31,093 nucleotides of DNA from an uncultured Blautia sp. (GTDB lineage: Bacteria; Bacillota; Clostridia; Lachnospirales; Lachnospiraceae): contig URVB01000049.1 in assembly GCA_900551075.1 (NCBI GenBank), positions 1 to 31,093 of the forward strand. Direction: 5' to 3'. Position 1 is the stretch's first letter; every line of letters begins with the position of its first letter. This document shows, in pieces, positions 19,686 to 27,847 of this stretch. A program made the translations under genes and the position numbers. The notes under the pieces are model-generated. The model was not told where the DNA came from. It searched no databases and worked only from the letters and a program-made list of their open reading frames with translations.

Positions 19686-21719
19686 TTGGACGAGTGGATC
19701 ATGGAACGCTATACGCTTGCCAAAGAGCGTGTTGCACAAATCAGGACAGAGAAGACGGTGAAGGAACCTTATCGGGACTTTTTTCAGAGAACAGCCGGCT
19801 TTTTGACAAAAACATCGGAGATACTGGAGGCAGGAGAGCAGGATAAGACTCTTGAAGAGCTGGAGGCAGAAAACAGAGCACTTTATGAGGAGCTGTTTTC
19901 GGAGAACTACGGAACCTGCTACGGAAATCCCGCCTATGCAGCAGAAAGGCTTGGGGGGTACGGAAAAGCGTTTACTTTTTTATATGCAGAGCTTCGGGGC
20001 TGCATTGCCTATGCATTTGAAAAAAAGTGGTGGGATTTTACTGTGGCTTTTGAGCTGTTTTTGGAGGTTTATGCGGCGTTTGGCGGGGAAGAGCTTCCGG
20101 AAGCTAAGACGGTGAAAGAAATACTGCGCTCTTATGTAAATGATTACTGCCAGGATATGGTGGAACAGCGGATAGCCGAGGCTGTAGACCCCGACCTGGA
20201 TTTTGCATTGCGGATCATCATGGATTCTGATTTGACCGATCTGCGTTATCTGTACCGTTACGGGGAGTATGTTTCCGACAATGAGAGAGGTGTGGCGAAG
20301 TTTTTGAATTCCCTTTCACAGGAACAGATTGATGATATGGCACGAACCTATACGGAAGGATACCGGATTGGTTTTATTAATGGAAGGAAGGATATTACCA
20401 GAAAAAAAACAGTGAATATCCGTTACCAGCTTGGTTTTGAGCGAATGGTAAAGGCCGCTGTCCTTCAGTTCGCTAAAATGGGACTTCAGCCGGTCATTTA
20501 CCGTCATGCTATGCACGCAGTCAATAAGAAAAATCAGAGTTGGGCAGGTTTTGCCGGAGGTGTTGCCAATCTGCAGTATGTGTACGATCACCGGCAGGAC
20601 TGTGCACTGTTTTTAGACAGTGAATTTGTAAAACGCAAGCTCCGTTCCATGCAGAATGCGTATGAGAACTATAAAGAGCTGGCGGATGTGCACGGCGGAC
20701 CTGCATGCATTGAGACCTTTGGGGAAACGCCCTTTGCTCCGATCAATAAACCGGAAGCATGGACGCTTTCTGAGACGCAGCAGAAGCTCCAGGTGGAGAT
20801 GGACAATGAAGCCGGACAGATTGTGAACCGCTATATCAAAGGAGATGAACGCAGTTTTACGATCATTGCCTATCCGGTGCCGGAAATCGGGGAGAATTTT
20901 CCGGAAATTTTCCGTGAGATCGTAAAAATCAATACGCTGGATTACAGGCTCTATGAGCGCATTCAGCAGACCATTATTGAAACCCTGGATACCTGTGAAT
21001 GGGTAGAGGTTAAGGGCAGGGAAGATAATGAGACGGATCTTCTGATCCATCTTCATACGTTGGAGGACCCTTCTAAACAGACAAATTTTGAGAACTGTGT
21101 GGCGGATGTGAATATTCCGGTAGGTGAGGTATTTACCTCTCCGGTATTGGCGGGAACCGGCGGGATTCTTCATGTAAAAAAAGTCTATCTGAACGGATTG
21201 CAGTTTAAGGATTTGAAGCTGGTATTTGACTGCGGGCAGGTAATTGACTATACCTGTGCAAATTTTGACAGTGAGGAAGAAAATCGAAAATATATCGAGG
21301 ACAATATCCTGCATCATCATATAAAGATTCCCATGGGTGAGTTTGCGATCGGCACCAATACGACCGCATATGTGGCAGCGAATAAATACGGAATTGCGGA
21401 CAAGCTTCCAATACTGATTGCGGAGAAAATGGGACCGCATTTTGCCGTGGGCGATACCTGCTACAGTTGGTCTGAAGATACTCCGGTCTTTAATCCGGAT
21501 GGGAGAGAGATCATTGCAAGAGACAATGAAATCTCTGAACTGCGTAAGGAGGATATCAGTCAGGCGTACTATGGATGCCATACGGATATCACTATTCCTT
21601 ACGAAGAGCTGGGAAGCATCCGGGTGATCGATGACGAAGGAGAAATGACTTCTATTATAGAGGAGGGACGTTTTGTACTTCCGGGTACAGAAGAATTGAA
21701 TCTGCCGTTTGGGGAATAG
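19686..21719 (+). CDS. M29-family (AmpS-like) metallo-aminopeptidase with long N-terminal extension
   Basis: A 677-aa protein. The C-terminal part (about 360-677) matches M29 aminopeptidases, which remove N-terminal residues using two metal ions. Probable metal and catalytic ligands are all present: E481 (NIPVGEVFTSP), E552 (MGEFAIGTN), H585 and Y593 (GPHFAVGDTCY), and H632 with D634 (CHTDI). M29 enzymes are usually about 410 aa; the first 350 residues, largely helical and including an EKKWWDFTVAFELFLEVY stretch, are extra and unassigned. Translation starts at TTG 19686 after AGGAG; ATG 19701 is an alternative. Confidence 0.85.
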   Translation: MDEWIMERYTLAKERVAQIRTEKTVKEPYRDFFQRTAGFLTKTSEILEAGEQDKTLEELEAENRALYEELFSENYGTCYGNPAYAAERLGGYGKAFTFLYAELRGCIAYAFEKKWWDFTVAFELFLEVYAAFGGEELPEAKTVKEILRSYVNDYCQDMVEQRIAEAVDPDLDFALRIIMDSDLTDLRYLYRYGEYVSDNERGVAKFLNSLSQEQIDDMARTYTEGYRIGFINGRKDITRKKTVNIRYQLGFERMVKAAVLQFAKMGLQPVIYRHAMHAVNKKNQSWAGFAGGVANLQYVYDHRQDCALFLDSEFVKRKLRSMQNAYENYKELADVHGGPACIETFGETPFAPINKPEAWTLSETQQKLQVEMDNEAGQIVNRYIKGDERSFTIIAYPVPEIGENFPEIFREIVKINTLDYRLYERIQQTIIETLDTCEWVEVKGREDNETDLLIHLHTLEDPSKQTNFENCVADVNIPVGEVFTSPVLAGTGGILHVKKVYLNGLQFKDLKLVFDCGQVIDYTCANFDSEEENRKYIEDNILHHHIKIPMGEFAIGTNTTAYVAANKYGIADKLPILIAEKMGPHFAVGDTCYSWSEDTPVFNPDGREIIARDNEISELRKEDISQAYYGCHTDITIPYEELGSIRVIDDEGEMTSIIEEGRFVLPGTEELNLPFGE

Positions 21720-21790
21720 GCATTTCGTAACAACAGCAGGAATTTACAAAAAATGTTTGTGTACCAAAATTTTTTCTTGATTCATTTTTA

Positions 21791-21819
21791 TTGACACAAA
21801 AAAAGAATCTTAGTAGAAT
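21791..21819 (+). promoter_or_regulatory. promoter of the pur operon
   Basis: TTGACA (21791-21796) and TAGAAT (21814-21819) with a 17-base spacer, close to consensus. The leader to purE is about 78 bases, too short for a full guanine riboswitch with a terminator, and none is seen. Confidence 0.88.
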
Positions 21820-21903
21820 TTACGCTTAGAAAGATACCTGGAATCCGGGCGGGTGAAGCAGTCCGTGTTCCCTGAAAATTTCATATACAAAAGGAGAGCA
21901 GTT

Positions 21904-22404
21904 ATGGCAAAGGTAGGAATTGTGATGGGCAGCGATTCAGATATGCCCGTAATGAGCAAGGCAGCGGACATTCTTGATAAGCTTGGTATTGATTATGAAA
22001 TGAAAATCATCTCCGCACACAGAGAACCGGATGTGTTCTTTGATTATGCGAAAACAGCGGAGGAAAAAGGCTTTAAGGTAATTATTGCAGGAGCAGGCAT
22101 GGCGGCGCATCTTCCGGGCATGTGCGCAGCAATCTTCCCGATGCCGGTTATTGGAATTCCCATGCATACAACCTCCCTTGGAGGAAGAGATTCTCTTTAT
22201 TCTATCGTTCAGATGCCTTCCGGAATTCCGGTTGCAACTGTCGCCATTAATGGTGGTGCAAATGCGGGGCTTTTGGCAGCCAAAATTCTGGCAACCTCTG
22301 ACGCAGAGCTGCTGGGCAGATTGAAGGCATACAGCCGGGAGTTAAAAGAGCAGGTAGAGGCAAAGGATGCAAGATTGCAGGAAGTCGGATATAAAGAATA
22401 CTAA
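21904..22404 (+). CDS. purE: N5-carboxyaminoimidazole ribonucleotide mutase
   Basis: A 166-aa cytoplasmic enzyme of purine synthesis that moves the carboxyl group of N5-CAIR to give CAIR. VGIVMGSDSDMPVM forms the N-terminal phosphate and substrate loop, ISAHREPD carries the catalytic His, and AGAGMAAHLPGM is conserved. AAAAGGAG precedes ATG 21904; an ORF start at 21853 lies within the leader and lacks a ribosome site. It is the first gene of purE-purM-purN-purD. A PurK partner is not in the window. Confidence 0.96.
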   Translation: MAKVGIVMGSDSDMPVMSKAADILDKLGIDYEMKIISAHREPDVFFDYAKTAEEKGFKVIIAGAGMAAHLPGMCAAIFPMPVIGIPMHTTSLGGRDSLYSIVQMPSGIPVATVAINGGANAGLLAAKILATSDAELLGRLKAYSRELKEQVEAKDARLQEVGYKEY

Positions 22405-22433
22405 AACGGGGATTTGATCACAAGGAGGATATT

Positions 22434-23459
22434 ATGGATTACAAGAGCGCAGGAGTGGACATTGAAGCAGGATATGAATCTGTGGAGCTAATGAAAGAGC
22501 ATGTAAAGAAAACAATGCGCGAAGAGGTCCTGGGAGGTCTCGGGGGGTTTTCCGGAGCATTTTCTCTCGCAAAAATTAAAAATATGGAAGAGCCGGTACT
22601 GCTGTCCGGTACGGATGGCTGCGGAACCAAGGTAAAACTGGCGATGCTTTTGGACAGACATGACACCATTGGCATTGATGCAGTGGCTATGTGCGTGAAT
22701 GATATTGCCTGTGCGGGCGGTGAACCACTGTTTTTCCTGGATTATATTGCCTGCGGCAAGAATTATCCTGAGAAGATTGCATCTATTGTAAAAGGCGTTG
22801 CAGAAGGCTGCCTTCAGTCAGGTGCGGCATTAATCGGCGGTGAGACTGCAGAGCATCCGGGGCTGATGCCGGAGGAGGATTATGATCTGGCCGGGTTTGC
22901 CGTCGGCGGGGGGGGCAAGAAGGGGATGATTACAGGACAAGATGTAAAGGCAGGAGACGTATTGATCGGTATGGCCTCCTCCGGTGTACACAGCAACGGG
23001 TTTTCCCTTGTCCGCAGGGTTTTTGAAATGACAAAGGAATCTCTGGATACTTATTATGAAGAACTGGAAACAACGCTTGGAGAGGCGCTGCTCGCACCCA
23101 CCAGGATTTATGTAAAAGCACTGAAGCGCATGAAGGATGCAGGTGTGCGCATTCATGGATGCAGCCACATCACAGGAGGCGGCTTCTATGAAAACGTACC
23201 GCGCATGCTGAAAGACGGCACCCGTGCTGTCATTGAAAAAGACAGCTATCCGGTGCTTCCGGTCTTTAAGCTTCTGGCGAGAACCGGAAATATCGAAGAA
23301 AAAATGATGTATAATACCTATAATATGGGACTTGGTATGGTACTGGCAGTAGACCCGGCTGATGTGGAAACGGCTGTGGAGGCTATTCAGGCAGCAGGAG
23401 AGACCCCGTATGTGGTCGGACGTATTGAGAAAGGTGAAAAGGGAGTGACCTTATGCTGA
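22434..23459 (+). CDS. purM: phosphoribosylformylglycinamidine cyclo-ligase (AIR synthetase)
   Basis: A 341-aa ATP-dependent enzyme that closes the imidazole ring: FGAM to AIR. It opens with YKSAGVDIEAG, followed by LLSGTDGCGTK, VNDIACAGGEPLFFLDY, GGETAEHPG and SSGVHSNGFSL, all family landmarks. An eight-G run at 22908-22915 encodes part of FAVGGGGKKG, where other PurM proteins usually have a less glycine-rich segment. AAGGAGG precedes the ATG. Its last 7 bases overlap the purN start. Confidence 0.96.
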   Translation: MDYKSAGVDIEAGYESVELMKEHVKKTMREEVLGGLGGFSGAFSLAKIKNMEEPVLLSGTDGCGTKVKLAMLLDRHDTIGIDAVAMCVNDIACAGGEPLFFLDYIACGKNYPEKIASIVKGVAEGCLQSGAALIGGETAEHPGLMPEEDYDLAGFAVGGGGKKGMITGQDVKAGDVLIGMASSGVHSNGFSLVRRVFEMTKESLDTYYEELETTLGEALLAPTRIYVKALKRMKDAGVRIHGCSHITGGGFYENVPRMLKDGTRAVIEKDSYPVLPVFKLLARTGNIEEKMMYNTYNMGLGMVLAVDPADVETAVEAIQAAGETPYVVGRIEKGEKGVTLC

Positions 23460-24079
23460 AGCTGGGTGTTCTGGTATCCGGCGGCGGAACGAATCTGCAG
23501 GCAATTCTGGATGCCATTGACAATGGAAGGATTACAAATGCCCGGGTAGGGGTAGTGATCAGCAATAATACGGGAGCCTACGCCCTGGAACGTGCGGCAC
23601 AGCATCAGATTAAAGGCGTGTGCATTTCTCCGAAGCAGTTCGGGGACAGAGAAGCATTCCATCAGGCTCTTTTGAAGGAGCTTCAGGCAAACCAGGTTGA
23701 CCTTGTGGTGCTGGCAGGATTTCTTGTGGCTATCCCTCCGGCTATTGTGGAGGCCTATCCAAACAAAATCATTAATATCCATCCTTCCCTGATTCCTTCC
23801 TTTTGCGGTGTAGGGTATTACGGTCTGCATGTGCATGAGGGAGTCCTGGGAAGAGGCGTCAAGGTGACTGGTGCGACGGTGCACTTTGTAGATGCAGGCA
23901 CAGACACAGGGCCGATTATTCTGCAAAAGGCGGTGGAAATCCGGGAAGGCGACACGCCTCAGGTGCTTCAGCGCCGTGTGATGGAGCAGGCAGAGTGGGT
24001 TATTCTGCCAAAAGCAATTGACTTGATTGCAAACAATAAAGTGAAGGTTACAGACGGAAAAGTCTCTATAAAGGAGTAA
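23453..24079 (+). CDS. purN: phosphoribosylglycinamide formyltransferase
   Basis: A 208-aa folate-dependent GAR transformylase (GAR to formyl-GAR with 10-formyl-THF). LGVLVSGGGTNLQAI is the phosphate-binding N-terminus, NIHPSLIPSF carries the catalytic Asn and His, and HFVDAGTDTGPII carries the catalytic Asp. It starts inside the purM end, so the two are translationally coupled. purD follows after 5 bases. Confidence 0.96.
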   Translation: MLKLGVLVSGGGTNLQAILDAIDNGRITNARVGVVISNNTGAYALERAAQHQIKGVCISPKQFGDREAFHQALLKELQANQVDLVVLAGFLVAIPPAIVEAYPNKIINIHPSLIPSFCGVGYYGLHVHEGVLGRGVKVTGATVHFVDAGTDTGPIILQKAVEIREGDTPQVLQRRVMEQAEWVILPKAIDLIANNKVKVTDGKVSIKE

Positions 24080-24084
24080 AGAAT

Positions 24085-25359
24085 ATGAAAGTATTAATCG
24101 TAGGAAGCGGCGGAAGAGAGCACGCGATTGCATGGAGTGTTTCTAAGAGCCCTAAGGTTGACAGGATTTACTGTGCTCCGGGAAATGCCGGAATCTCTCA
24201 GCTTGCGGAGTGTGTGGATATCGGGGCTATGGAGTTTGAGAGGCTTGCTGATTTTGCAGAAGAAAATCAGATTGACCTGACAATCATCGGTATGGACGAT
24301 CCGCTTGTAGGCGGTGTAGTGGATGTTTTTGAGGCGAGAGGACTTAAGGTGTTCGGCCCCCGCAAAAATGCAGCCATCTTAGAGGGCTCCAAGGCGTTTT
24401 CCAAAGACCTGATGAAAAAATACCATATTCCCACAGCGGCCTATGAGAATTTTGATGACGCGGATAAGGCTCTGTCTTATCTGCGCACACAGGGAAAATT
24501 CCCGATTGTGTTAAAGGCTGATGGCCTTGCTCTTGGAAAGGGTGTGCTGATCTGCAATACCCTTCAGGAGGCAGAAGCCGGCGTTAGGGAAATCATGAAA
24601 GACAAAAAATTCGGAAGTGCAGGAAACACTATGGTTGTAGAAGAATTTATGACCGGACGTGAGGTTTCCGTACTGTCCTTTGTAGATGGAAAAACCATTA
24701 AGACCATGACCTCCGCACAGGATCATAAGAGGGCTATGGACGGAGACCGGGGATTGAATACCGGCGGCATGGGAACCTTTTCTCCAAGTCCATTTTATAC
24801 AGAGGAAGTGGATGATTTCTGCAGGAAATATATTTACCAGCCAACCGTAGACGCTATGGCTGCGGAGGGACGTCCTTTTGTGGGAATTATTTTCTTTGGT
24901 CTGATGCTGACATCAGAGGGACCGAAGGTTCTGGAATATAATGCCAGGTTTGGAGACCCGGAAGCCCAGGTAGTCCTTCCGCGTATGAATAACGATATTA
25001 TTGAGGTTATGGAGGCCTGTGTAAACGGAACGCTTGACCAGATGGAGCTTCAGTTTGAGGACAATGCGGCAGTATGTGTGGTTCTTGCAAGTGAAGGATA
25101 TCCCGTAAAATACGAAAAGGGTATTCCTATGTACGGATTTGAAAACTTTGAGGGCAAGGACGGATACTACTGCTTCCATGCAGGAACCAAATTCCAGGAT
25201 GGTCAGATCGTGACAAACGGCGGCCGTGTTCTGGGTGTCACTGCGAAAGGCAGGAATCTGAAGGAAGCCAGGGAAAACGCCTATGAAGCTACAGAGTGGA
25301 TTTCATTTGCAAATAAATACATGCGTCATGATATCGGAAAGGCGATCGATGAGGCATAA
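24085..25359 (+). CDS. purD: phosphoribosylamine--glycine ligase (GAR synthetase)
   Basis: A 424-aa ATP-grasp enzyme joining glycine to phosphoribosylamine, which provides the substrate of purN. VLIVGSGGREHAIAW is the N-terminal signature; KADGLALGKGV and NTGGMGTFSP belong to the ATP-grasp core, and YNARFGDPEAQV binds metal and product. AAAGGAG precedes the ATG. It is the last gene of the pur operon; a long hairpin terminator lies 77 bases after the stop. The remaining pathway genes (purF, purL, purQ, purC, purB, purH) are not in the window. Confidence 0.97.
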   Translation: MKVLIVGSGGREHAIAWSVSKSPKVDRIYCAPGNAGISQLAECVDIGAMEFERLADFAEENQIDLTIIGMDDPLVGGVVDVFEARGLKVFGPRKNAAILEGSKAFSKDLMKKYHIPTAAYENFDDADKALSYLRTQGKFPIVLKADGLALGKGVLICNTLQEAEAGVREIMKDKKFGSAGNTMVVEEFMTGREVSVLSFVDGKTIKTMTSAQDHKRAMDGDRGLNTGGMGTFSPSPFYTEEVDDFCRKYIYQPTVDAMAAEGRPFVGIIFFGLMLTSEGPKVLEYNARFGDPEAQVVLPRMNNDIIEVMEACVNGTLDQMELQFEDNAAVCVVLASEGYPVKYEKGIPMYGFENFEGKDGYYCFHAGTKFQDGQIVTNGGRVLGVTAKGRNLKEARENAYEATEWISFANKYMRHDIGKAIDEA

Positions 25360-25435
25360 GAGGCCAGGCAGCCACCGTAGATGGAATTGCTGCGTTTTGG
25401 TAAAATAAAATACAAAAAATAAAATGCAGGAAATA

Positions 25436-25483
25436 AAAACTGCCGTACAGCGATGGTGTGAATCGCATGTAGGGCAGTTTTTT
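25436..25483 (+). terminator. strong terminator after purD
   Basis: AAAACTGCC (25436-25444) pairs with GGCAGTTTT (25473-25481). Inside are further pairs TACA/TGTA and GCGAT/ATCGC, with the T-run continuing to 25483. Confidence 0.87.
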
Positions 25484-25508
25484 ATGTCGTGATTTTGGAA
25501 AGGGATAA

Positions 25509-25715
25509 GAGAAAATTTGTGGAATAGAGAACGTGTTTCAGCTTATGTATGAGGTGGGAATGGATGTGGCAGTTCTTGCAGACAGTGCAAATGTAAAATA
25601 TGTAAGCAGCTTTGTTGTTCCATACTGGACGGGCTGGATAGGGGATGTATCGTGGTCAGCGGTCATTTTCATGTGCAATGGAAATGACCTTTACTTTTTG
25701 TATGATTTATTATAA
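25509..25715 (+). pseudogene. remnant of an M24 (creatinase/Xaa-Pro peptidase) N-terminal domain
   Basis: An open frame after the TAA at 25506-25508 reads IENVFQLMYEVGMDVAVLAD, then SANVKYVSSF. That is the pattern of the N-terminal domain of aminopeptidase P-like M24 proteins (the usual form is 'R...L...M...G.DA......NV.YL.GF'). It ends at a stop after 60 codons, with no M24 catalytic domain downstream. The next real gene begins 38 bases later in another frame. There is no clear ribosome site. I read it as a truncated, decayed gene; a short functional protein is less likely. Confidence 0.55.
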
Positions 25716-25752
25716 AATAAAAGAACATGCAGGCAGAAAAGAGAGCGGAGAT

Positions 25753-26460
25753 ATGGAACAGAAAAAAGTTACAGAAGAAGCGGTGAGACAATGGCTGGAG
25801 GAATCAGCAGACACGGCTTATAAAAAATTTCAGGAAAATCTTTTGCCCGGTATCGGAAATATTCTGGGAGTCAGGCTTCCGGTACTTCGTACCATGGCAA
25901 AGAAGCTGGTCAGGCAGGATTGGCAGGAGTGGTTTTTTCGCGGTGAGGATACCCTTTTTGAGGAGACGATGCTACGTGGTCTGGTCATGGCTTACGCCAA
26001 CGTATCTGTACGGGAGAGATTTGCCTGCATTCGTGCGTTTGTGCCTGCGATCAATAATTGGGCAGTGTGCGACAGCGTTTGTAATACGATAAAAGAGGCG
26101 GAGAAATATCCGGAGGAATACTGGGAATTTTTGGGACCGTACTTTGATTCCGATGAGGAATATGAAGCGCGTTTCGGGGCAGTGATGCTGCTCAGTCATT
26201 TTGTCAGAGAGGAATACCTGGAAGGAGCGCTATGCCGCCTTCAAAGCGTCCACCAGAAGGGGTACTATGCCAAAATGGCAGTCGCATGGGCGATTTCCGT
26301 GTACTTCGCAGCTTTTCCGGAGGCGGTTCTGGCATATCTTAAGAGTGCTCCGGAGCTTGACGAATTTACATACAGGAAGACATTGCAGAAAATTTTGGAA
26401 TCCGATCGGGTTGACAGGGATATGAAAAAGACAATACGAGAAATGAGACAGAGAGGATAA
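25753..26460 (+). CDS. DNA alkylation repair protein, AlkD-like HEAT repeat
   Basis: A 235-aa cytoplasmic DNA glycosylase-type protein made of HEAT-like helical repeats, expected to remove bulky N3/N7-alkylpurines. The positions known to matter in AlkD appear to be kept: W103 and D107 (NNWAVCD), R140 (EARFGAVML) and W179 (AVAWAIS). GCGGAG precedes ATG 25753. The longer ORF from 25645 covers the M24 remnant in another frame and is not used. The next gene starts 4 bases after its stop, so both are probably co-transcribed. Confidence 0.88.
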   Translation: MEQKKVTEEAVRQWLEESADTAYKKFQENLLPGIGNILGVRLPVLRTMAKKLVRQDWQEWFFRGEDTLFEETMLRGLVMAYANVSVRERFACIRAFVPAINNWAVCDSVCNTIKEAEKYPEEYWEFLGPYFDSDEEYEARFGAVMLLSHFVREEYLEGALCRLQSVHQKGYYAKMAVAWAISVYFAAFPEAVLAYLKSAPELDEFTYRKTLQKILESDRVDRDMKKTIREMRQRG

Positions 26461-26464
26461 GGAT

Positions 26465-27229
26465 ATGGGAATGAGCAAAGAAGAGGCGGTTAAGGCGCTG
26501 CAGAACAGGGAATGTGTCTATGTGGCATACTCCCAGGCAACGAAGCTTCCTTACGTGACTTGTGACGAAGAGACATACAATGATCAGGCATGGGTATTTG
26601 CAAAAGAAGAGGGGATTAAGGAATTTGGCAAGAAAAAGCTGGAGGACAAAATCCTGCTTATGGGTATGCGCTATGAAAAGAAGGATTATCCGAGATTTTA
26701 CGGTACCCTGTATGCAGTTGGCGTGAACAGTGTTATTTGGGTAGATGGCGAGGAAAAGGCTGAGGTAGACCTTGAAAAAATTGCGAAGCAGGCAGACATG
26801 AGTAAGATTGAGCCGACAAAGCGTCCGCTTTTGAATCCAACGCTGCAGCTTTCCGGACTTTATTTTATGCAGGAGCTGCGGCGTCCATTGGAAAAGGACC
26901 AGCGCAAAAACATGCGCGAAATGGAAGAAGAGCTGCTGGCAAATCTTCGGAAGTCTGATTTTCTGGTTGCTATGGAAGTGAATGAAGAGGACCCAAAAAA
27001 AATTAATATTCCTTATCTGAAGGATAAAAAGGACCAGATTCTGCAGCCGGTATTTTCCGATGTTATGGAATTCGAAAAATTTGCCAAGGGTAAAAAGCTG
27101 AGGATTGCCAGAGTACCGTTTGTGAAGCTTCCGGGGCTTTTGATGCAGCAGGCAGCCGCATTTGTGATCAATCCAATGGGCTTTAATCTGGTGCTGAATA
27201 AGGAACAGATGACGAAGATTATCGGATAA
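26465..27229 (+). CDS. SseB-family protein
   Basis: A 254-aa soluble protein. The C-terminal part (about residues 180-254) has the SseB N-terminal-domain pattern: LQPVFSDVMEFEKFAK, then LPGLLMQQAAAFVINPMGFN. The first half may hold a diverged copy of the same fold (PYVTCDEE, AWVFAKEEG, then FYGTLYAVGVNSVIWVDG). SseB is named from enhanced serine sensitivity in E. coli; its biochemical role is not established. It starts at ATG 26465 or 26471, after GAGAGGA. A hairpin terminator lies downstream. Confidence 0.68.
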   Translation: MGMSKEEAVKALQNRECVYVAYSQATKLPYVTCDEETYNDQAWVFAKEEGIKEFGKKKLEDKILLMGMRYEKKDYPRFYGTLYAVGVNSVIWVDGEEKAEVDLEKIAKQADMSKIEPTKRPLLNPTLQLSGLYFMQELRRPLEKDQRKNMREMEEELLANLRKSDFLVAMEVNEEDPKKINIPYLKDKKDQILQPVFSDVMEFEKFAKGKKLRIARVPFVKLPGLLMQQAAAFVINPMGFNLVLNKEQMTKIIG

Positions 27230-27276
27230 CAGGAGAGAAAGCAGGAAAAGGATATGCGTGTTTGAAGCGCTTAGGG

Positions 27277-27306
27277 GATAGCCGTTCGTGTAGGACGGCT
27301 ATCTTT
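27277..27306 (+). terminator. terminator after the SseB-like gene
   Basis: GATAGCCGT (27277-27285) pairs perfectly with ACGGCTATC (27295-27303), followed by TTT. Confidence 0.68.
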
Positions 27307-27339
27307 GGTGTGTCCGGATAAATATCTAAAAATTCCCGG

Positions 27340-27367
27340 TTGCAAAATTAAAATTATGTGCTATCAT
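27340..27367 (+). promoter_or_regulatory. candidate promoter of gntR-clpC
   Basis: TTGCAA (27340-27345) and TATCAT (27362-27367), 16 bases apart; the start near 27374 leaves a leader of about 63 bases. Confidence 0.6.
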
Positions 27368-27436
27368 ATCTATAACACTTGCTTTCACCGGCAAGCCAAT
27401 GGAGAAATACAGAAGAACAGCGGAGGAGACGGCCGT

Positions 27437-27808
27437 ATGGTAATTGAGATAGATTTTAACAGCGAGGAAGCTATTTATATGCAGGTGACAAACCAGATTA
27501 TTATGGGAATTGCCACATCCAGACTTCAGGAAGGTGATGCCCTTCCATCTGTGCGTCAGCTTGCGGAAATGATCGGTATCAACATGCATACGGTAAATAA
27601 GGCGTATTCTCTGCTCCGTCAGGAGGGGTTTGTGACAATTGACCGCAGGAGGGGAGCTGTAATCTCTGTTGATGTCAATAAAATAAAAGCGCTGGAAGAA
27701 ATGAAACAGAATCTCATGGTCGCCCTGGCGCGCGGATGCTGTAAAAGTGTGACCAGAGAAGAAGTGCACCAGTTGATTGACGAAATTTTAGATGAAATGG
27801 AAGGTTGA
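27437..27808 (+). CDS. GntR-family regulator, YtrA type
   Basis: A 123-aa DNA-binding protein. The winged helix-turn-helix covers about residues 8-75: EAIYMQVTNQIIMGIATSRL, LPSVRQLAEMIGINMHTVNKAY and GFVTIDRRRGAVIS. The short helical tail of about 45 residues is the YtrA-subfamily dimerisation form, with no ligand-binding domain. YtrA regulators usually lie beside ABC-transporter or small membrane protein genes that they control. Here only clpC follows, 39 bases later. CGGAGGA precedes ATG 27437; the longer ORF start at 27305 lies before the promoter. Confidence 0.9.
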   Translation: MVIEIDFNSEEAIYMQVTNQIIMGIATSRLQEGDALPSVRQLAEMIGINMHTVNKAYSLLRQEGFVTIDRRRGAVISVDVNKIKALEEMKQNLMVALARGCCKSVTREEVHQLIDEILDEMEG

Positions 27809-27847
27809 CAGATTTTCCATATGAATATAGAAAACTAGGAGGACATT

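Noticed and set aside
20613..21581. 322-codon - strand ORF inside the aminopeptidase gene
   Set aside because: It is antisense to a well-supported gene with intact metal ligands; no ribosome site or family match.
27805..27833. TTGACA with TATAGA or TAGAAA as a clpC-specific promoter
   Set aside because: The spacers are 15 or 17, but the start would fall in the ribosome site of clpC, leaving no leader; the hexamer also overlaps the gntR stop.
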